Positions 34,470-44,239 of a DNA stretch of 64,000 nucleotides are shown here, one piece after another (the stretch's first letter is position 1; the number at the start of each line of letters is the position of its first letter). The DNA is taken from assembly GCF_001898175.1 (NCBI RefSeq), contig NZ_MKTH01000002.1:80097-144096 (forward strand), read 5' to 3'. The DNA comes from Cellulomonas sp. 73-92 (lineage in GTDB: Bacteria > Actinomycetota > Actinomycetes > Actinomycetales > Cellulomonadaceae). The notes under the pieces were generated by a model. That model worked only from the letters and a program-made list of their open reading frames with translations, was not told where the DNA came from and searched no databases. Made by a program: the position numbers and the translations under genes.

Positions 34470-35510
34470 TCAGCCCGCCCTCCGCTCGTCGGCCGCCAGC
34501 GCGTGCGTGATGCGGCGCGCGAAGAACGGCCCCTCGTAGATCAGCCCGGTGTAGGCCTCCACCAGCGTGGCACCGACCGCGAGGTACTCGCGGGCGTCGG
34601 CGCCGGTCGAGATGCCGCCGACGCCGATGATGACCGCCGCAGGGCCGAGCCGGTCGCGCAGCCGCGCGACGACGTCCAGCCCGCGGGCCAGCAGCGGCGG
34701 GCCGGACAGGCCGCCGGGACCCTCGTCGTGCGCGATCGTCGTGTTGACCGCGACGACGCCCTCCAGCCCCAACTCGGCGACGAGGTCGGCGACCGCGTCG
34801 ACGTCGTCGTCGGACAGGTCGGGGGCGATCTTCACCAGCAGCGGCACCGGCGCGCGGTGGGCCGCCGTCGTCGCCTCGTCGGCCGCGACGCGCACCGCCT
34901 CGAGCACCGGGCGCAGCGACTCGACGGCCTGCAGGTCGCGCAGGTTCGGGGTGTTCGGCGAGGACACGTTCACGACGAGGTAGTCGGCGTACGGCGCCAG
35001 CAGCCGGGCGCTGGTGGCGTAGTCGTCCGCGGCGCGCTCGAGCGGCGTCACGCGGGACTTGCCGATGTTGACGCCCACCACCGCGGCGCGCCCCCGGCGC
35101 GTGGCGCGCAGCCGGCGCAGGTGCGCGGCCACCGCCTCGGCGCCGGCGTTGTTGAAGCCCATGCGGTTGCGCAGCGCCCGGCGGTCCACGAGGCGCCACA
35201 GCCGCGGCGGCTCGTTGCCGGGCTGCGGCAGCGCGGTGACCGTGCCGATCTCGACGAACCCGAAGCCCATCATCGCCATGCCGAGCACGCCGTGGGCGTC
35301 CTTGTCGAACCCCGCCGCCAGCCCCAGGCGGGAGGGCCAGCTGCGGCCCCACATGCCGAACGAGGAGTCGCGCGGGGCGCCGAGCACGGCCGCGACCACG
35401 TCGCGCAGCAGCGGTACGGCGGCCACGGTGCGGATCAGCGCGAACGTGCCCGCGTGCGCCTTCTCGGGGTCCGTCCGCCGCAGGACGAGGTCGAACAGCA
35501 GCCGGTACAC
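34470..35510 (-). CDS. pyrD: Dihydroorotate dehydrogenase (quinone), class 2
   Basis: Oxidises dihydroorotate to orotate in pyrimidine synthesis, passing electrons to menaquinone at the membrane. 346 aa. Class 2 features: the N-terminal membrane-associating helix (YRLLFDLVLRRTDPEKAHAGTF), GLAAGFDKDAHGV, EIGTVTALPQPGN, NRMGFNNAG, the catalytic Ser region VVNVSSPNTPNLRDLQ, PLLVKIAPDL, and VGGISTGADAREYLAVGA. GTG at 35510 is chosen: TAGGTT lies 7 nt upstream and the family start MYRLL fits. The TTG at 35519 overlaps that hexamer. Confidence 0.94.
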   Translation of the reverse strand: MYRLLFDLVLRRTDPEKAHAGTFALIRTVAAVPLLRDVVAAVLGAPRDSSFGMWGRSWPSRLGLAAGFDKDAHGVLGMAMMGFGFVEIGTVTALPQPGNEPPRLWRLVDRRALRNRMGFNNAGAEAVAAHLRRLRATRRGRAAVVGVNIGKSRVTPLERAADDYATSARLLAPYADYLVVNVSSPNTPNLRDLQAVESLRPVLEAVRVAADEATTAAHRAPVPLLVKIAPDLSDDDVDAVADLVAELGLEGVVAVNTTIAHDEGPGGLSGPPLLARGLDVVARLRDRLGPAAVIIGVGGISTGADAREYLAVGATLVEAYTGLIYEGPFFARRITHALAADERRAG

Positions 35511-35567
35511 GGCGCTCAACCTACCGGGCGGTCCGTGCCGTCGGCTGGGTCCACCAGCGCCCGGGCG

Positions 35568-36017
35568 TCAGGCCGCGGGGCCGGCGCCGGGTGCGGCCTC
35601 GTCGGGCGCGGCACCCCGCGTGGCCTCGTCGGCCGCCGCCCGCCCGGAGCGTCGCAGCCACGTGACGCCGAGGAACGGCAGCACGAGCGGGACCAGGAGG
35701 TACTCCACCCCGAACCACGACCACACCGACGCGTGCAGCCGGAACAGTCCCGGCGCGACGAACGACAGCGTGCCGACGACGAGCACGCCGACCATCTCGG
35801 TCAGCACCGTGGGCCAGGCGAGCCAGCGGCGGTTCGTCGCCAGCGCGAAGGTCGCCACGGCGTAGACGACGCCCGCGAACAACGCCAGCGAGTAGGAGAG
35901 CGGCGCCTCGTGGAACTTGGTGGTGACCTCGAAACCCCCGCGGGCGCACGCCGCGAGGGCCAGCACGCCGTAGACGGTGACGAGCGCGCGGCCGGGCCCC
36001 TGGCTCGTCGGCCTCAC
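35568..36017 (-). CDS. Membrane protein of unknown function
   Basis: 149 aa, four hydrophobic helices (LVTVYGVLALAACARGGFEV, LFAGVVYAVATFALATN, LTEMVGVLVVGTLSFV, YLLVPLVLPFLGVTWL) and an Ala/Asp/Glu-rich tail. Its GTG start overlaps the stop of the upstream membrane-protein gene (GTGA), so the two form a unit. Function unknown. Confidence 0.78.
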   Translation of the reverse strand: MRPTSQGPGRALVTVYGVLALAACARGGFEVTTKFHEAPLSYSLALFAGVVYAVATFALATNRRWLAWPTVLTEMVGVLVVGTLSFVAPGLFRLHASVWSWFGVEYLLVPLVLPFLGVTWLRRSGRAAADEATRGAAPDEAAPGAGPAA

Positions 36018-36367
36018 GCCTGGCCCCAGACCTGCAGCAGCCGCAGCTGGAGGAAGGCGACGACCAGCGCACCGAGGAGGAGCACCACCGAGCTCCATCG
36101 CGTCCGCTCCGCGAACGCCCAGGTCGCCGCGAGCGGCAGCACGAACAACTGGGTGACGACGTACGTCCAGAACAGCCCGCTCGCCGCCCCTCCGCCGGCC
36201 GGGTGCACCAGCACGACGACGAGCTGAATCAGCAGGTACGCCTCGACCACCGCGCCGGCGAGCAGCTGGCGCAGGATCACGGGCCTGTTCCGGAGGGTGT
36301 GCCAGCCCGCCGAGGCGGCCAGCACCAGGCTCAGCACGACGCCGACCCAGACGAGGAGGGTGCTCAC
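36014..36367 (-). CDS. Small membrane protein of unknown function
   Basis: 117 aa, four TM helices spanning nearly the whole chain (starts MSTLLVWVGVVLSLVLAAS). It is the first gene of a two-gene operon with the following membrane protein and is divergent from pepA. The GTG at 36367 lies 8 nt after TACGGT (leaderless pattern). The size and topology are similar to integral membrane proteins annotated next to pepA in other actinobacteria (recalled). Function unknown. Confidence 0.78.
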   Translation of the reverse strand: MSTLLVWVGVVLSLVLAASAGWHTLRNRPVILRQLLAGAVVEAYLLIQLVVVLVHPAGGGAASGLFWTYVVTQLFVLPLAATWAFAERTRWSSVVLLLGALVVAFLQLRLLQVWGQA

Positions 36368-36375
36368 GGCTCGAC

Positions 36376-36413
36376 ACCGTACCGGTCGGCCGGGCGCCGC
36401 ACCGGTCTACCCT
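36376..36413. promoter_or_regulatory. Back-to-back leaderless promoters at pepA
   Basis: Minus strand: TACGGT (36381-36376), then 8 nt to GTG at 36367. Plus strand: TACCCT (36408-36413), then 7 nt to GTG at 36421. Confidence 0.5.
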
Positions 36414-36420
36414 TGGGCAG

Positions 36421-37893
36421 GTGATCGCGCTGACCAGCAAGGACCCCGCCAAGCTCCCCGTGGACGCCCTCGTGGTGGCCACCGCGCCGAAGGACGGAGG
36501 CGTCGAGCTCGTCGGCACCGACTGGCTGCCGGGCGAGCTGCGCTCGGCGCTGGTCCGCGACGCCGGCGCGCTCGGTGTCACCGGCAAGGCCGACGAGGTG
36601 CGCCGCGTGCCGGCCACCGGGCTCAAGGCGAAGGTGCTCGTCCTCGTCGGCCTCGGCACCGGCCCCGTCACCGCGGAGCGGTTGCGCCGGGCCGCCGGTG
36701 CGGCGACGCGCGAGCTGGCGGGTGTCGGATCGGTCGCCCTGGCGCTGCCGGCGGGCGACGTCGCCGCCACCGTGGCGGTCGCCGAGGGCGCGCTGCTCGG
36801 CGCCTACACGTACACCCGGTACCGCGCGGCGGACGCCGCCCGGGCGCCCGTGGCCTCGATCGAGGTCGTCACGACGAAGGCCAAGGACGCAGCCGCCACG
36901 CAGGGCGTGGCCCGCGCCGAGGTGCTCGCCGCCGCCGTCCACGCGACGCGCGACCTGGTCAACGCCGCGCCGAACCACCTCTACCCCGAGGCGTTCACCG
37001 AGGCCGCCCGCGCGGCGGCCAAGGGCGTCAAGGGCGTGCGGATCACCGTGCTCGACGAGAAGGCGCTCGCCGCGGGCGGGTACGGCGGCCTCGTCGGCGT
37101 CGGCCAGGGCTCGCCGCGGCCGCCGCGGCTGGTCAAGGTGGCCTACTCCCCCGCGCGCGCCAAGGCGAAGGTGGCGCTCGTCGGCAAGGGCATCACGTTC
37201 GACTCCGGCGGCATCTCCATCAAGCCCAGCGGGTCGATGGAGACCATGAAGTCCGACATGGCCGGAGCGGCCGCGGTGCTGCACACCGTGCTCGCCGCCG
37301 CCCAGCTCGGCGTCCCGGCGTCCGTCACCGGCTGGCTCTGCCTGGCGGAGAACATGCCGTCCGGCACGGCGCAGCGGCCGTCGGACGTCGTCACGATCCG
37401 CGGCGGGAAGACCGTCGAGGTCCTCAACACCGACGCCGAGGGTCGCCTCGTCATGGCCGACGGGCTCGTCGCCGCCACCGAGGAGAAGCCGGACGTCGTC
37501 ATCGACATCGCCACCCTGACGGGCGCGCAGGTCGTCGCGCTCGGCGACCGCGTAGGCGCCGTCATGGGGACCGACGAGGTCCGCGCCGAGCTGGTGGCGG
37601 CCGCCGACCGGTCCGGCGAGCAGGCCTGGCCCATGCCGCTGCCCGACGAGCTCAAGGCGAACCTGTCCTCGCGCGTGGCCGACCTGGCCAACGTCGCCGG
37701 CAACCGCGACGCGGGCATGCTCGTCGCGGGGATCTTCCTCAAGGAGTTCGCCGGCAGCACGCCCTGGGCGCACTACGACATCGCCGGCCCGGCGTTCAAC
37801 GAGCGCGGCGAGCACGACTACACGCCGAAGGGTGGCACCGGCTTCGGCGTCCGCACGCTGCTGGCGTTCGTGGAGTCCCGCGCCACCCGCTGA
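36421..37893 (+). CDS. pepA: Leucyl aminopeptidase
   Basis: 490 aa, M17 family cytosolic aminopeptidase with two metal ions, trimming N-terminal residues from peptides. The catalytic domain has VGKGITFDSGGISIKPSGSMETMKSDMAGAAAVL (metal-binding Lys/Asp and the catalytic Lys), NTDAEGRLVMADGL (the M17 signature) and IATLTGAQ. The N-terminal domain is typical. It is leaderless and convergent with a small hypothetical gene. Confidence 0.95.
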   Translation: MIALTSKDPAKLPVDALVVATAPKDGGVELVGTDWLPGELRSALVRDAGALGVTGKADEVRRVPATGLKAKVLVLVGLGTGPVTAERLRRAAGAATRELAGVGSVALALPAGDVAATVAVAEGALLGAYTYTRYRAADAARAPVASIEVVTTKAKDAAATQGVARAEVLAAAVHATRDLVNAAPNHLYPEAFTEAARAAAKGVKGVRITVLDEKALAAGGYGGLVGVGQGSPRPPRLVKVAYSPARAKAKVALVGKGITFDSGGISIKPSGSMETMKSDMAGAAAVLHTVLAAAQLGVPASVTGWLCLAENMPSGTAQRPSDVVTIRGGKTVEVLNTDAEGRLVMADGLVAATEEKPDVVIDIATLTGAQVVALGDRVGAVMGTDEVRAELVAAADRSGEQAWPMPLPDELKANLSSRVADLANVAGNRDAGMLVAGIFLKEFAGSTPWAHYDIAGPAFNERGEHDYTPKGGTGFGVRTLLAFVESRATR

Positions 37894-37933
37894 CCACGGG
37901 CGACCGGCCCTGCCGCGACCCGGCTGGGGAGCG

Positions 37934-38290
37934 TCAGGCCGGGTCGATCGTCGTGCGGTCGCGGTCGCCGTGGCGCAGGCGCTGGCGCGCGTTCCAGTCC
38001 CGGACGCGCTGCGGGTAGCCGACGCGCTGCACGTCGTACACTGGGATGCCCAGGTCGCGGGCGATCTGGGCGGCGGTGCGCGGGTCCGGCACCCGGCGCC
38101 GCGTCCACTCGCCGTCCGTCGCGACGAGCATCACGGTGGTCGGTGTCACCGTGGTCGCCGGCTCGACGTAGGCCTCGACGCCGACGCGCGTCGCGACGAA
38201 GTCCTTGAGGTGCGCCAGCGTCGCCTCACGCGCCTCGCGCGTCGATGCCTCGCCCGCTGGGGCCGGCTTGCGCCGGCGGAACCACGCCAT
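37934..38290 (-). CDS. Small conserved hypothetical protein
   Basis: 118 aa, starting MAWFRRRKP. Basic N-terminus, then a mixed alpha/beta segment (TVTPTTVMLVATDGEWTRRRVPDPRTAAQIARDLGIPVYDVQRVGYPQRVRDWN). No TM helix. I cannot name the family. ATG at 38290 is supported by TACCCT 7 nt upstream. The frame running to 38425 enters the lpd promoter region and is not used. Confidence 0.72.
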   Translation of the reverse strand: MAWFRRRKPAPAGEASTREAREATLAHLKDFVATRVGVEAYVEPATTVTPTTVMLVATDGEWTRRRVPDPRTAAQIARDLGIPVYDVQRVGYPQRVRDWNARQRLRHGDRDRTTIDPA

Positions 38291-38338
38291 GCGGTCGAGG
38301 GTAACCGCCGTACCCGTGTGACCAGCGCGGTAAGTGAT

Positions 38339-38415
38339 GGGACGAATGTCTCGCAGGTCACAGCGGGACGCGTTCGTTCCTGACGTGCGGCAATGACAAG
38401 ATGGACTTTGGTCCT
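38339..38415. promoter_or_regulatory. Two weak DosR-like boxes upstream of lpdA
   Basis: GGGACGAATGTCTC (38339-38352) and TGGACTTTGGTCCT (38402-38415) each match the DosR core at 11 of 14 positions, 63 bp apart. Suggestive only because of the stronger sites elsewhere in the window. Confidence 0.25.
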
Positions 38416-38451
38416 TGATTCCCACATCCCCCGAAACCTGAGGAGCAGGCT

Positions 38452-39825
38452 GTGGCCGACACCGGCACCTTCGACATCGTCGTCCTGGGCGGAGGGAGCG
38501 GGGGCTACGCCACCGCCCTGCGCGCCTCGCAGCTGGGCAAGTCGGTGGCCCTGGTCGAGGCGGACAAGGTCGGCGGCACGTGCCTCCACCGCGGCTGCAT
38601 CCCCACCAAGGCCCTGCTGCACGCGGCCGAGCTCGCCGACGACGCCCGCGAAGGCGCGCGCTTCGGCGTGCACACCCAGCTCGAGAAGATCGAGATGGTC
38701 GAGGTCAACCAGTACAGGGACTCGGTGGTCGGCCGGCTCTACAAGGGCCTGCAGGGCCTGTTCACGCACCGCAGCGTGGAGATCGTCAACGGCTGGGGCA
38801 CGCTGACCGGGCCCAACACGGTCCAGGTCGGCGACCGGACCCTCACCGGCGAGCACGTCGTCCTCGCGTCCGGCTCCTACGCCAAGTCGTTGCCCGGCCT
38901 CGAGATCGGCGGCCGCGTCATCACGTCCGACCAGGCGCTGCAGCTCGACTGGATCCCGCAGAGCGCGATCATCCTCGGCGGCGGCGTCATCGGCTCCGAG
39001 TTCGCCTCGGTGTGGAAGTCGTTCGGCACCGACGTCACCATCGTCGAGGCCCTGCCGCACCTCCTGCCCAACGAGGACGAGTCGCTCAGCAAGGCGTTCG
39101 AGCGCCAGGTCCGCAAGCGGGGCATCAACTTCTCCGTCGGCGTCCGCTTCGCGGGCGTCTCGCAGACCGACAGCGGCGTGCACGTGTGGCTCGAGGACGG
39201 CAAGACGTTCGACGCCGACCTGCTGCTCGTCGCCGTCGGCCGCGGCCCCGCGACCGCCAACCTCGGCTACGAGGGCCAGGGCATCACGCTGGACCGCGGC
39301 TTCGTCATCACCGACGAGCGGCTGCGCACCGGCGTGGGCAACATCCGCGCGGTCGGCGACATCGTGCCCGGCCTGCAGCTGGCCCACCGCGGGTTCGCGC
39401 AGGGCATCTTCGTCGCCGAGGACATCGCCGGCCTGTCCCCGGCGCCCATCGTCGAGAGCGGCATCCCGCGCGTCACGTACTCCAACCCCGAGGTCGCCTC
39501 CGTCGGCCTCACCGAGGCGAAGGCCCGCGAGGTCTACGTGGACGTCGAGACGATCGAGTACAACCTCGGCGGCAACGGCAAGAGCCAGATCCTCGGCACC
39601 CAGGGGTTCGTCAAGCTCGTCCGGCAGAAGAACGGCCCGGTGGTCGGCGTCCACATGATCGGCGCGCGTGTCGGCGAGCTCATCGGTGAGGCGGAGCTGA
39701 TCGTCAACTGGGAGGCTTACCCCGAGGACGTCGCGAGCCTGATCCACGCGCACCCGACCCAGAACGAGGCCCTCGGCGAGGCGTTCCTCGCACTGGCCGG
39801 CAAGCCGCTGCACGCGCACGCCTGA
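38452..39825 (+). CDS. lpdA: Dihydrolipoyl dehydrogenase (E3)
   Basis: 457 aa flavoprotein that reoxidises lipoyl groups of 2-oxoacid dehydrogenases. FAD-binding VVLGGGSGGYATALRAS, redox-active disulfide GGTCLHRGCIP, NAD-binding ILGGGVIGSEFASV, and the C-terminal HAHPTQNEALGEA with the catalytic His-Glu pair. GTG at 38452 with GAGGAG upstream. Followed 24 bp later by the E2 gene. Confidence 0.95.
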   Translation: MADTGTFDIVVLGGGSGGYATALRASQLGKSVALVEADKVGGTCLHRGCIPTKALLHAAELADDAREGARFGVHTQLEKIEMVEVNQYRDSVVGRLYKGLQGLFTHRSVEIVNGWGTLTGPNTVQVGDRTLTGEHVVLASGSYAKSLPGLEIGGRVITSDQALQLDWIPQSAIILGGGVIGSEFASVWKSFGTDVTIVEALPHLLPNEDESLSKAFERQVRKRGINFSVGVRFAGVSQTDSGVHVWLEDGKTFDADLLLVAVGRGPATANLGYEGQGITLDRGFVITDERLRTGVGNIRAVGDIVPGLQLAHRGFAQGIFVAEDIAGLSPAPIVESGIPRVTYSNPEVASVGLTEAKAREVYVDVETIEYNLGGNGKSQILGTQGFVKLVRQKNGPVVGVHMIGARVGELIGEAELIVNWEAYPEDVASLIHAHPTQNEALGEAFLALAGKPLHAHA

Positions 39826-39849
39826 GAACCGAAGGAGATCTGAGCCGTC

Positions 39850-41661
<1,812 letters not shown>

Positions 41662-41673
41662 CCGCAGTCTCCC

Positions 41674-41712
41674 GACGAAGGGGCGTCCCGCCGCGCGGGG
41701 CGCCCCTTCGTC
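41674..41712 (+). terminator. Strong terminator hairpin after sucB
   Basis: Perfect 12-bp arms GACGAAGGGGCG (41674-41685) and CGCCCCTTCGTC (41701-41712), 13 bp after the stop. Confidence 0.75.
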
Positions 41713-41787
41713 ATGCGCGCCCACCACCCCCGAGTTCCCTGAACTTCCGGTCGTGAATCGCAACGCCGACGTCAGGAAAGTGAGCAT

Positions 41788-41881
41788 TGGGGGGTGGGGG
41801 CGGGGTGGGGGGCGGGGTGGGGTGACGGGTGACGGGCGGCCGGCGGCCGGACGGGCGGCCGGGCGGCCGGGCGGCCGGACG
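41788..41881. repeat. G-rich tract and GCGGCCGG-type repeats
   Basis: Plus strand 41789-41823 contains many G-runs of 4-6 separated by single T or C bases. It is followed by several copies of GGGCGGCCGG-like units to 41881. It could form G-quadruplexes or slip in replication. No gene is seen in the 266 bp between sucB and the next start. Confidence 0.6.
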
Positions 41882-41927
41882 GTGGGCACGACGCGACGGA
41901 TCGGTCGGTTCCCGGCAGGATGGCGCG

Positions 41928-42827
41928 ATGCGCGTCGTCGTGGCGGGATCCCATGGGCTGATCGGATCGGCGCTCGTCGCCCACCTGCGGGGCGACGGGC
42001 ACGACGTGGTGCGCCTGGTCCGTGGCACCGCGCGGGCCGCCGACGAGCTGGCGTGGGACCCCGACCACGGGGTGCTCGACCCCGCGGGCCTGGCCGGCGC
42101 CGACGCGGTGGTGAACCTCGCGGGCGTCAACGCGGGCTCGCGCCCGCTCACGCCGGCCCGCAAGCGCGCCGTCGTGGCGTCCCGGCTGCGCACGACGAGC
42201 CTGCTGGCCACCACCCTCGCCGCCGCACCCGACGGCCCCCGGGTGCTGCTGCAGGGCTCCGCGGTGGGCGCCTACGGGGACCGCGGCGACGACGAGCTCA
42301 CCGAGGCCGAGCCCTACGGCAGCACCTTCTTCGCCGACCTCGTCGAGCGCTGGGAGGCCGCCACCGCGCCCGCCGCGGCGGCCGGCGTCCGCGTGACGCA
42401 CCTGCGGACGTCGATCGTCCTGTCGCCGCACGGCGGCGCGCTCGGGCGGCTGCTGCCGCTCGTCCGGCTCGGCCTGGGCGGCCGGCTCGGCTCCGGGCGG
42501 CAGTTCTGGAGCTGGATCACGCTGCACGACGAGGTCCGCGCGATCACCCACCTGCTCGCCTCTGACGTGCCCGGGCCGGTCAACCTGGTCGCCGGCGCCG
42601 ACCGCAACGCCGACGTCGTCGCCGCGCTCGCCGCGACCTGGCACCGTCCGGCGGTGCTCGCCGTGCCGGCACCGGCGCTGCGGCTGGTGCTCGGCGACTT
42701 CGCCTCGGAGGTGCTCGGCTCCGCCCGCGCCGTCCCCGCGGCGCTCACCGCGTCGGGCTTCGTGCCGGACCACCCGGACATCGCCACCGCCGCGGCATGG
42801 GTCTGGGCGGCGTCCCGGGAGCACTGA
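41928..42827 (+). CDS. TIGR01777-family NAD(P)-binding epimerase-like protein
   Basis: 299 aa, extended short-chain dehydrogenase fold: VVVAGSHGLIGSALVAHL (Rossmann), VVNLAGVNAG, RVLLQGSAVGAYGDRGDDELTE, LRTSIVLSPHGGALGRLLPLVRLGLGGRLGSG and FVPDHPDIATA. Related to the SulA/YfcH group, with no established reaction. ATG at 41928 is 6 nt after CAGGAT, a leaderless arrangement. Upstream frame extensions run through the G-rich repeat and are rejected. Confidence 0.9.
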   Translation: MRVVVAGSHGLIGSALVAHLRGDGHDVVRLVRGTARAADELAWDPDHGVLDPAGLAGADAVVNLAGVNAGSRPLTPARKRAVVASRLRTTSLLATTLAAAPDGPRVLLQGSAVGAYGDRGDDELTEAEPYGSTFFADLVERWEAATAPAAAAGVRVTHLRTSIVLSPHGGALGRLLPLVRLGLGGRLGSGRQFWSWITLHDEVRAITHLLASDVPGPVNLVAGADRNADVVAALAATWHRPAVLAVPAPALRLVLGDFASEVLGSARAVPAALTASGFVPDHPDIATAAAWVWAASREH

Positions 42828-42888
42828 GCGCGGGCCGCCGCGCAGCGGCGTCAGCCTGGCGGGCATCGACATCCACGACACCGACATC

Positions 42889-42965
42889 CGACGCCCGACG
42901 CCCGACGCCCGACGCCCGACGCCCGACGCCCGACGCCCGACGCCCGACGCCCGACGCCCGACGCC
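42889..42965. repeat. Eleven perfect tandem copies of a 7-bp unit (CGACGCC)
   Basis: 77 bp of uninterrupted CGACGCC repeats in the gap between two convergent genes, ending 4 bp before the stop of the minus-strand gene. It is non-coding on both strands and a likely variable-number tandem repeat. Confidence 0.95.
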
Positions 42966-42969
42966 AGGA

Positions 42970-44112
42970 TCATGCCGTCGGCTCGCCGACAGCCCACACG
43001 CGCCACCCGGCATCGGTCCAGCGGAGGTGAAGCACGACCGTCCGGGGCGTCGCGCCGGGCACCGTGGTGGTGCCCGACTCCCCCACCCGCCGGTAGGGGC
43101 TCGTCGCGGACGTCACCGAGACGGCGGGCTCGTCGGGGTCCGCCGCGACGAGGTCGCTCTCCTGGACGTCGACGCTCAGCCCCTCGAGGCGGTCGCCGTC
43201 GAGGGACGCGACGAGGTCCTCGTCGGCACCCAGCGCGGGGCTGCCCGCGGCATCCACCGCTCCCAGGGCGGCGGCGTCGCCGGCGCCGATGAGCGCGGCC
43301 CGCTGCCGCGTCAGCGCGGCCGCAGCCGCCTCCGGCGCCGTCCGGTCGAGCACCGGGTCCACCGCGACGGCCGCCGATGACCCGACCTGCCCGGCGGCGG
43401 CGCGGTCGACGCCCGCCGAGGGTTCGACCTGCCCAGCAACGGCGCGGTCGACAACCGGCCGCAGCAGCACGCCGCCCACCAGGGCGATGGCGACCACCAC
43501 GACCGCGACGGTGCGCACGTGGGCCCGGCGGCGGGCGCGGCGCCGGGCGGCCCGCCGGGTCGGCCCCGGCAGCGCCGTGCCACCCCCGGGTGCCGGCCGC
43601 GCGGCGGGAGCCAAAAGGCTGGCGCGGGCGAGGGCACCGGCGTCGGGGATCCGGACGGCCTCGGGCTCGACCGTGCCGAAGCACACCCGCGCCACCTCGG
43701 CGCCGCTGCGGCAGCCGCGGACGAGCAGGTCCTCGAGCACCGGGCGCAGGTCGGGGCCGTCGTCGGCCTCGTCGGCCGGCCGCAGCGGCGGGGTCATCAC
43801 GGACAGGACGGTCCGCAGCAGCCCCGGGACGTCGTCGTCCGGCTCGTCGGCCCACCGCCTCGGCACGACGAGCGCCGGACGTCCCCCCGGCAGGAACCGG
43901 ACGCCGTCCGGCCGAGGTGGGCCATAGGCCAACCCGGCGTCGTGGAGGGCGTCGAGCGTCTCCACCAGCGGGACGGTCACCGTCACGGCCTCCGCGTCGG
44001 TCAGCGGCACGCGAGCGCGGCGCACATCGGCGAGCGAGGGTCCGTCGTCGTCGTCCACCAGCAGCCCGCGGCGGAGCAGCGCGGCGACGGCCTCGGCCTG
44101 AGCAGGGTTCAT
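42970..44112 (-). CDS. Membrane protein with a pseudokinase-like N-terminal domain
   Basis: 380 aa. Residues 1-150 read like the C-lobe of a degenerate protein kinase: [35 protein letters not shown] aligns with the catalytic loop and beta strands, but the HRD and DFG residues are absent. One TM helix (VRTVAVVVVAIALVGGVLL) follows an Arg-rich stretch. The outside part (about 150 aa) has a short VDRAxAGQVxxSA repeat and a small domain ending in VVLHLRWTDAGWRVWAVGEP. Function unknown. The ATG follows TTCGAT by 6 nt. Confidence 0.72.
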   Translation of the reverse strand: MNPAQAEAVAALLRRGLLVDDDDGPSLADVRRARVPLTDAEAVTVTVPLVETLDALHDAGLAYGPPRPDGVRFLPGGRPALVVPRRWADEPDDDVPGLLRTVLSVMTPPLRPADEADDGPDLRPVLEDLLVRGCRSGAEVARVCFGTVEPEAVRIPDAGALARASLLAPAARPAPGGGTALPGPTRRAARRRARRRAHVRTVAVVVVAIALVGGVLLRPVVDRAVAGQVEPSAGVDRAAAGQVGSSAAVAVDPVLDRTAPEAAAAALTRQRAALIGAGDAAALGAVDAAGSPALGADEDLVASLDGDRLEGLSVDVQESDLVAADPDEPAVSVTSATSPYRRVGESGTTTVPGATPRTVVLHLRWTDAGWRVWAVGEPTA

Positions 44113-44239
44113 GCCGCCATCGAAGCGATGCGCGTCCGCCCTCGTCGGGGCCCGTCCACAGGCCCGCGTGGCTCCGTGGTCCTGGTCGAGGACGTCGAGG
44201 TCGGCGGGCTGATCGTCGGCGTCGACCCGACAGGGTCGG

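Noticed and set aside
42889..42965. Possible CRISPR array
   Set aside because: A direct 7-bp tandem repeat with no spacers. No CRISPR or cas gene was seen anywhere in the window.
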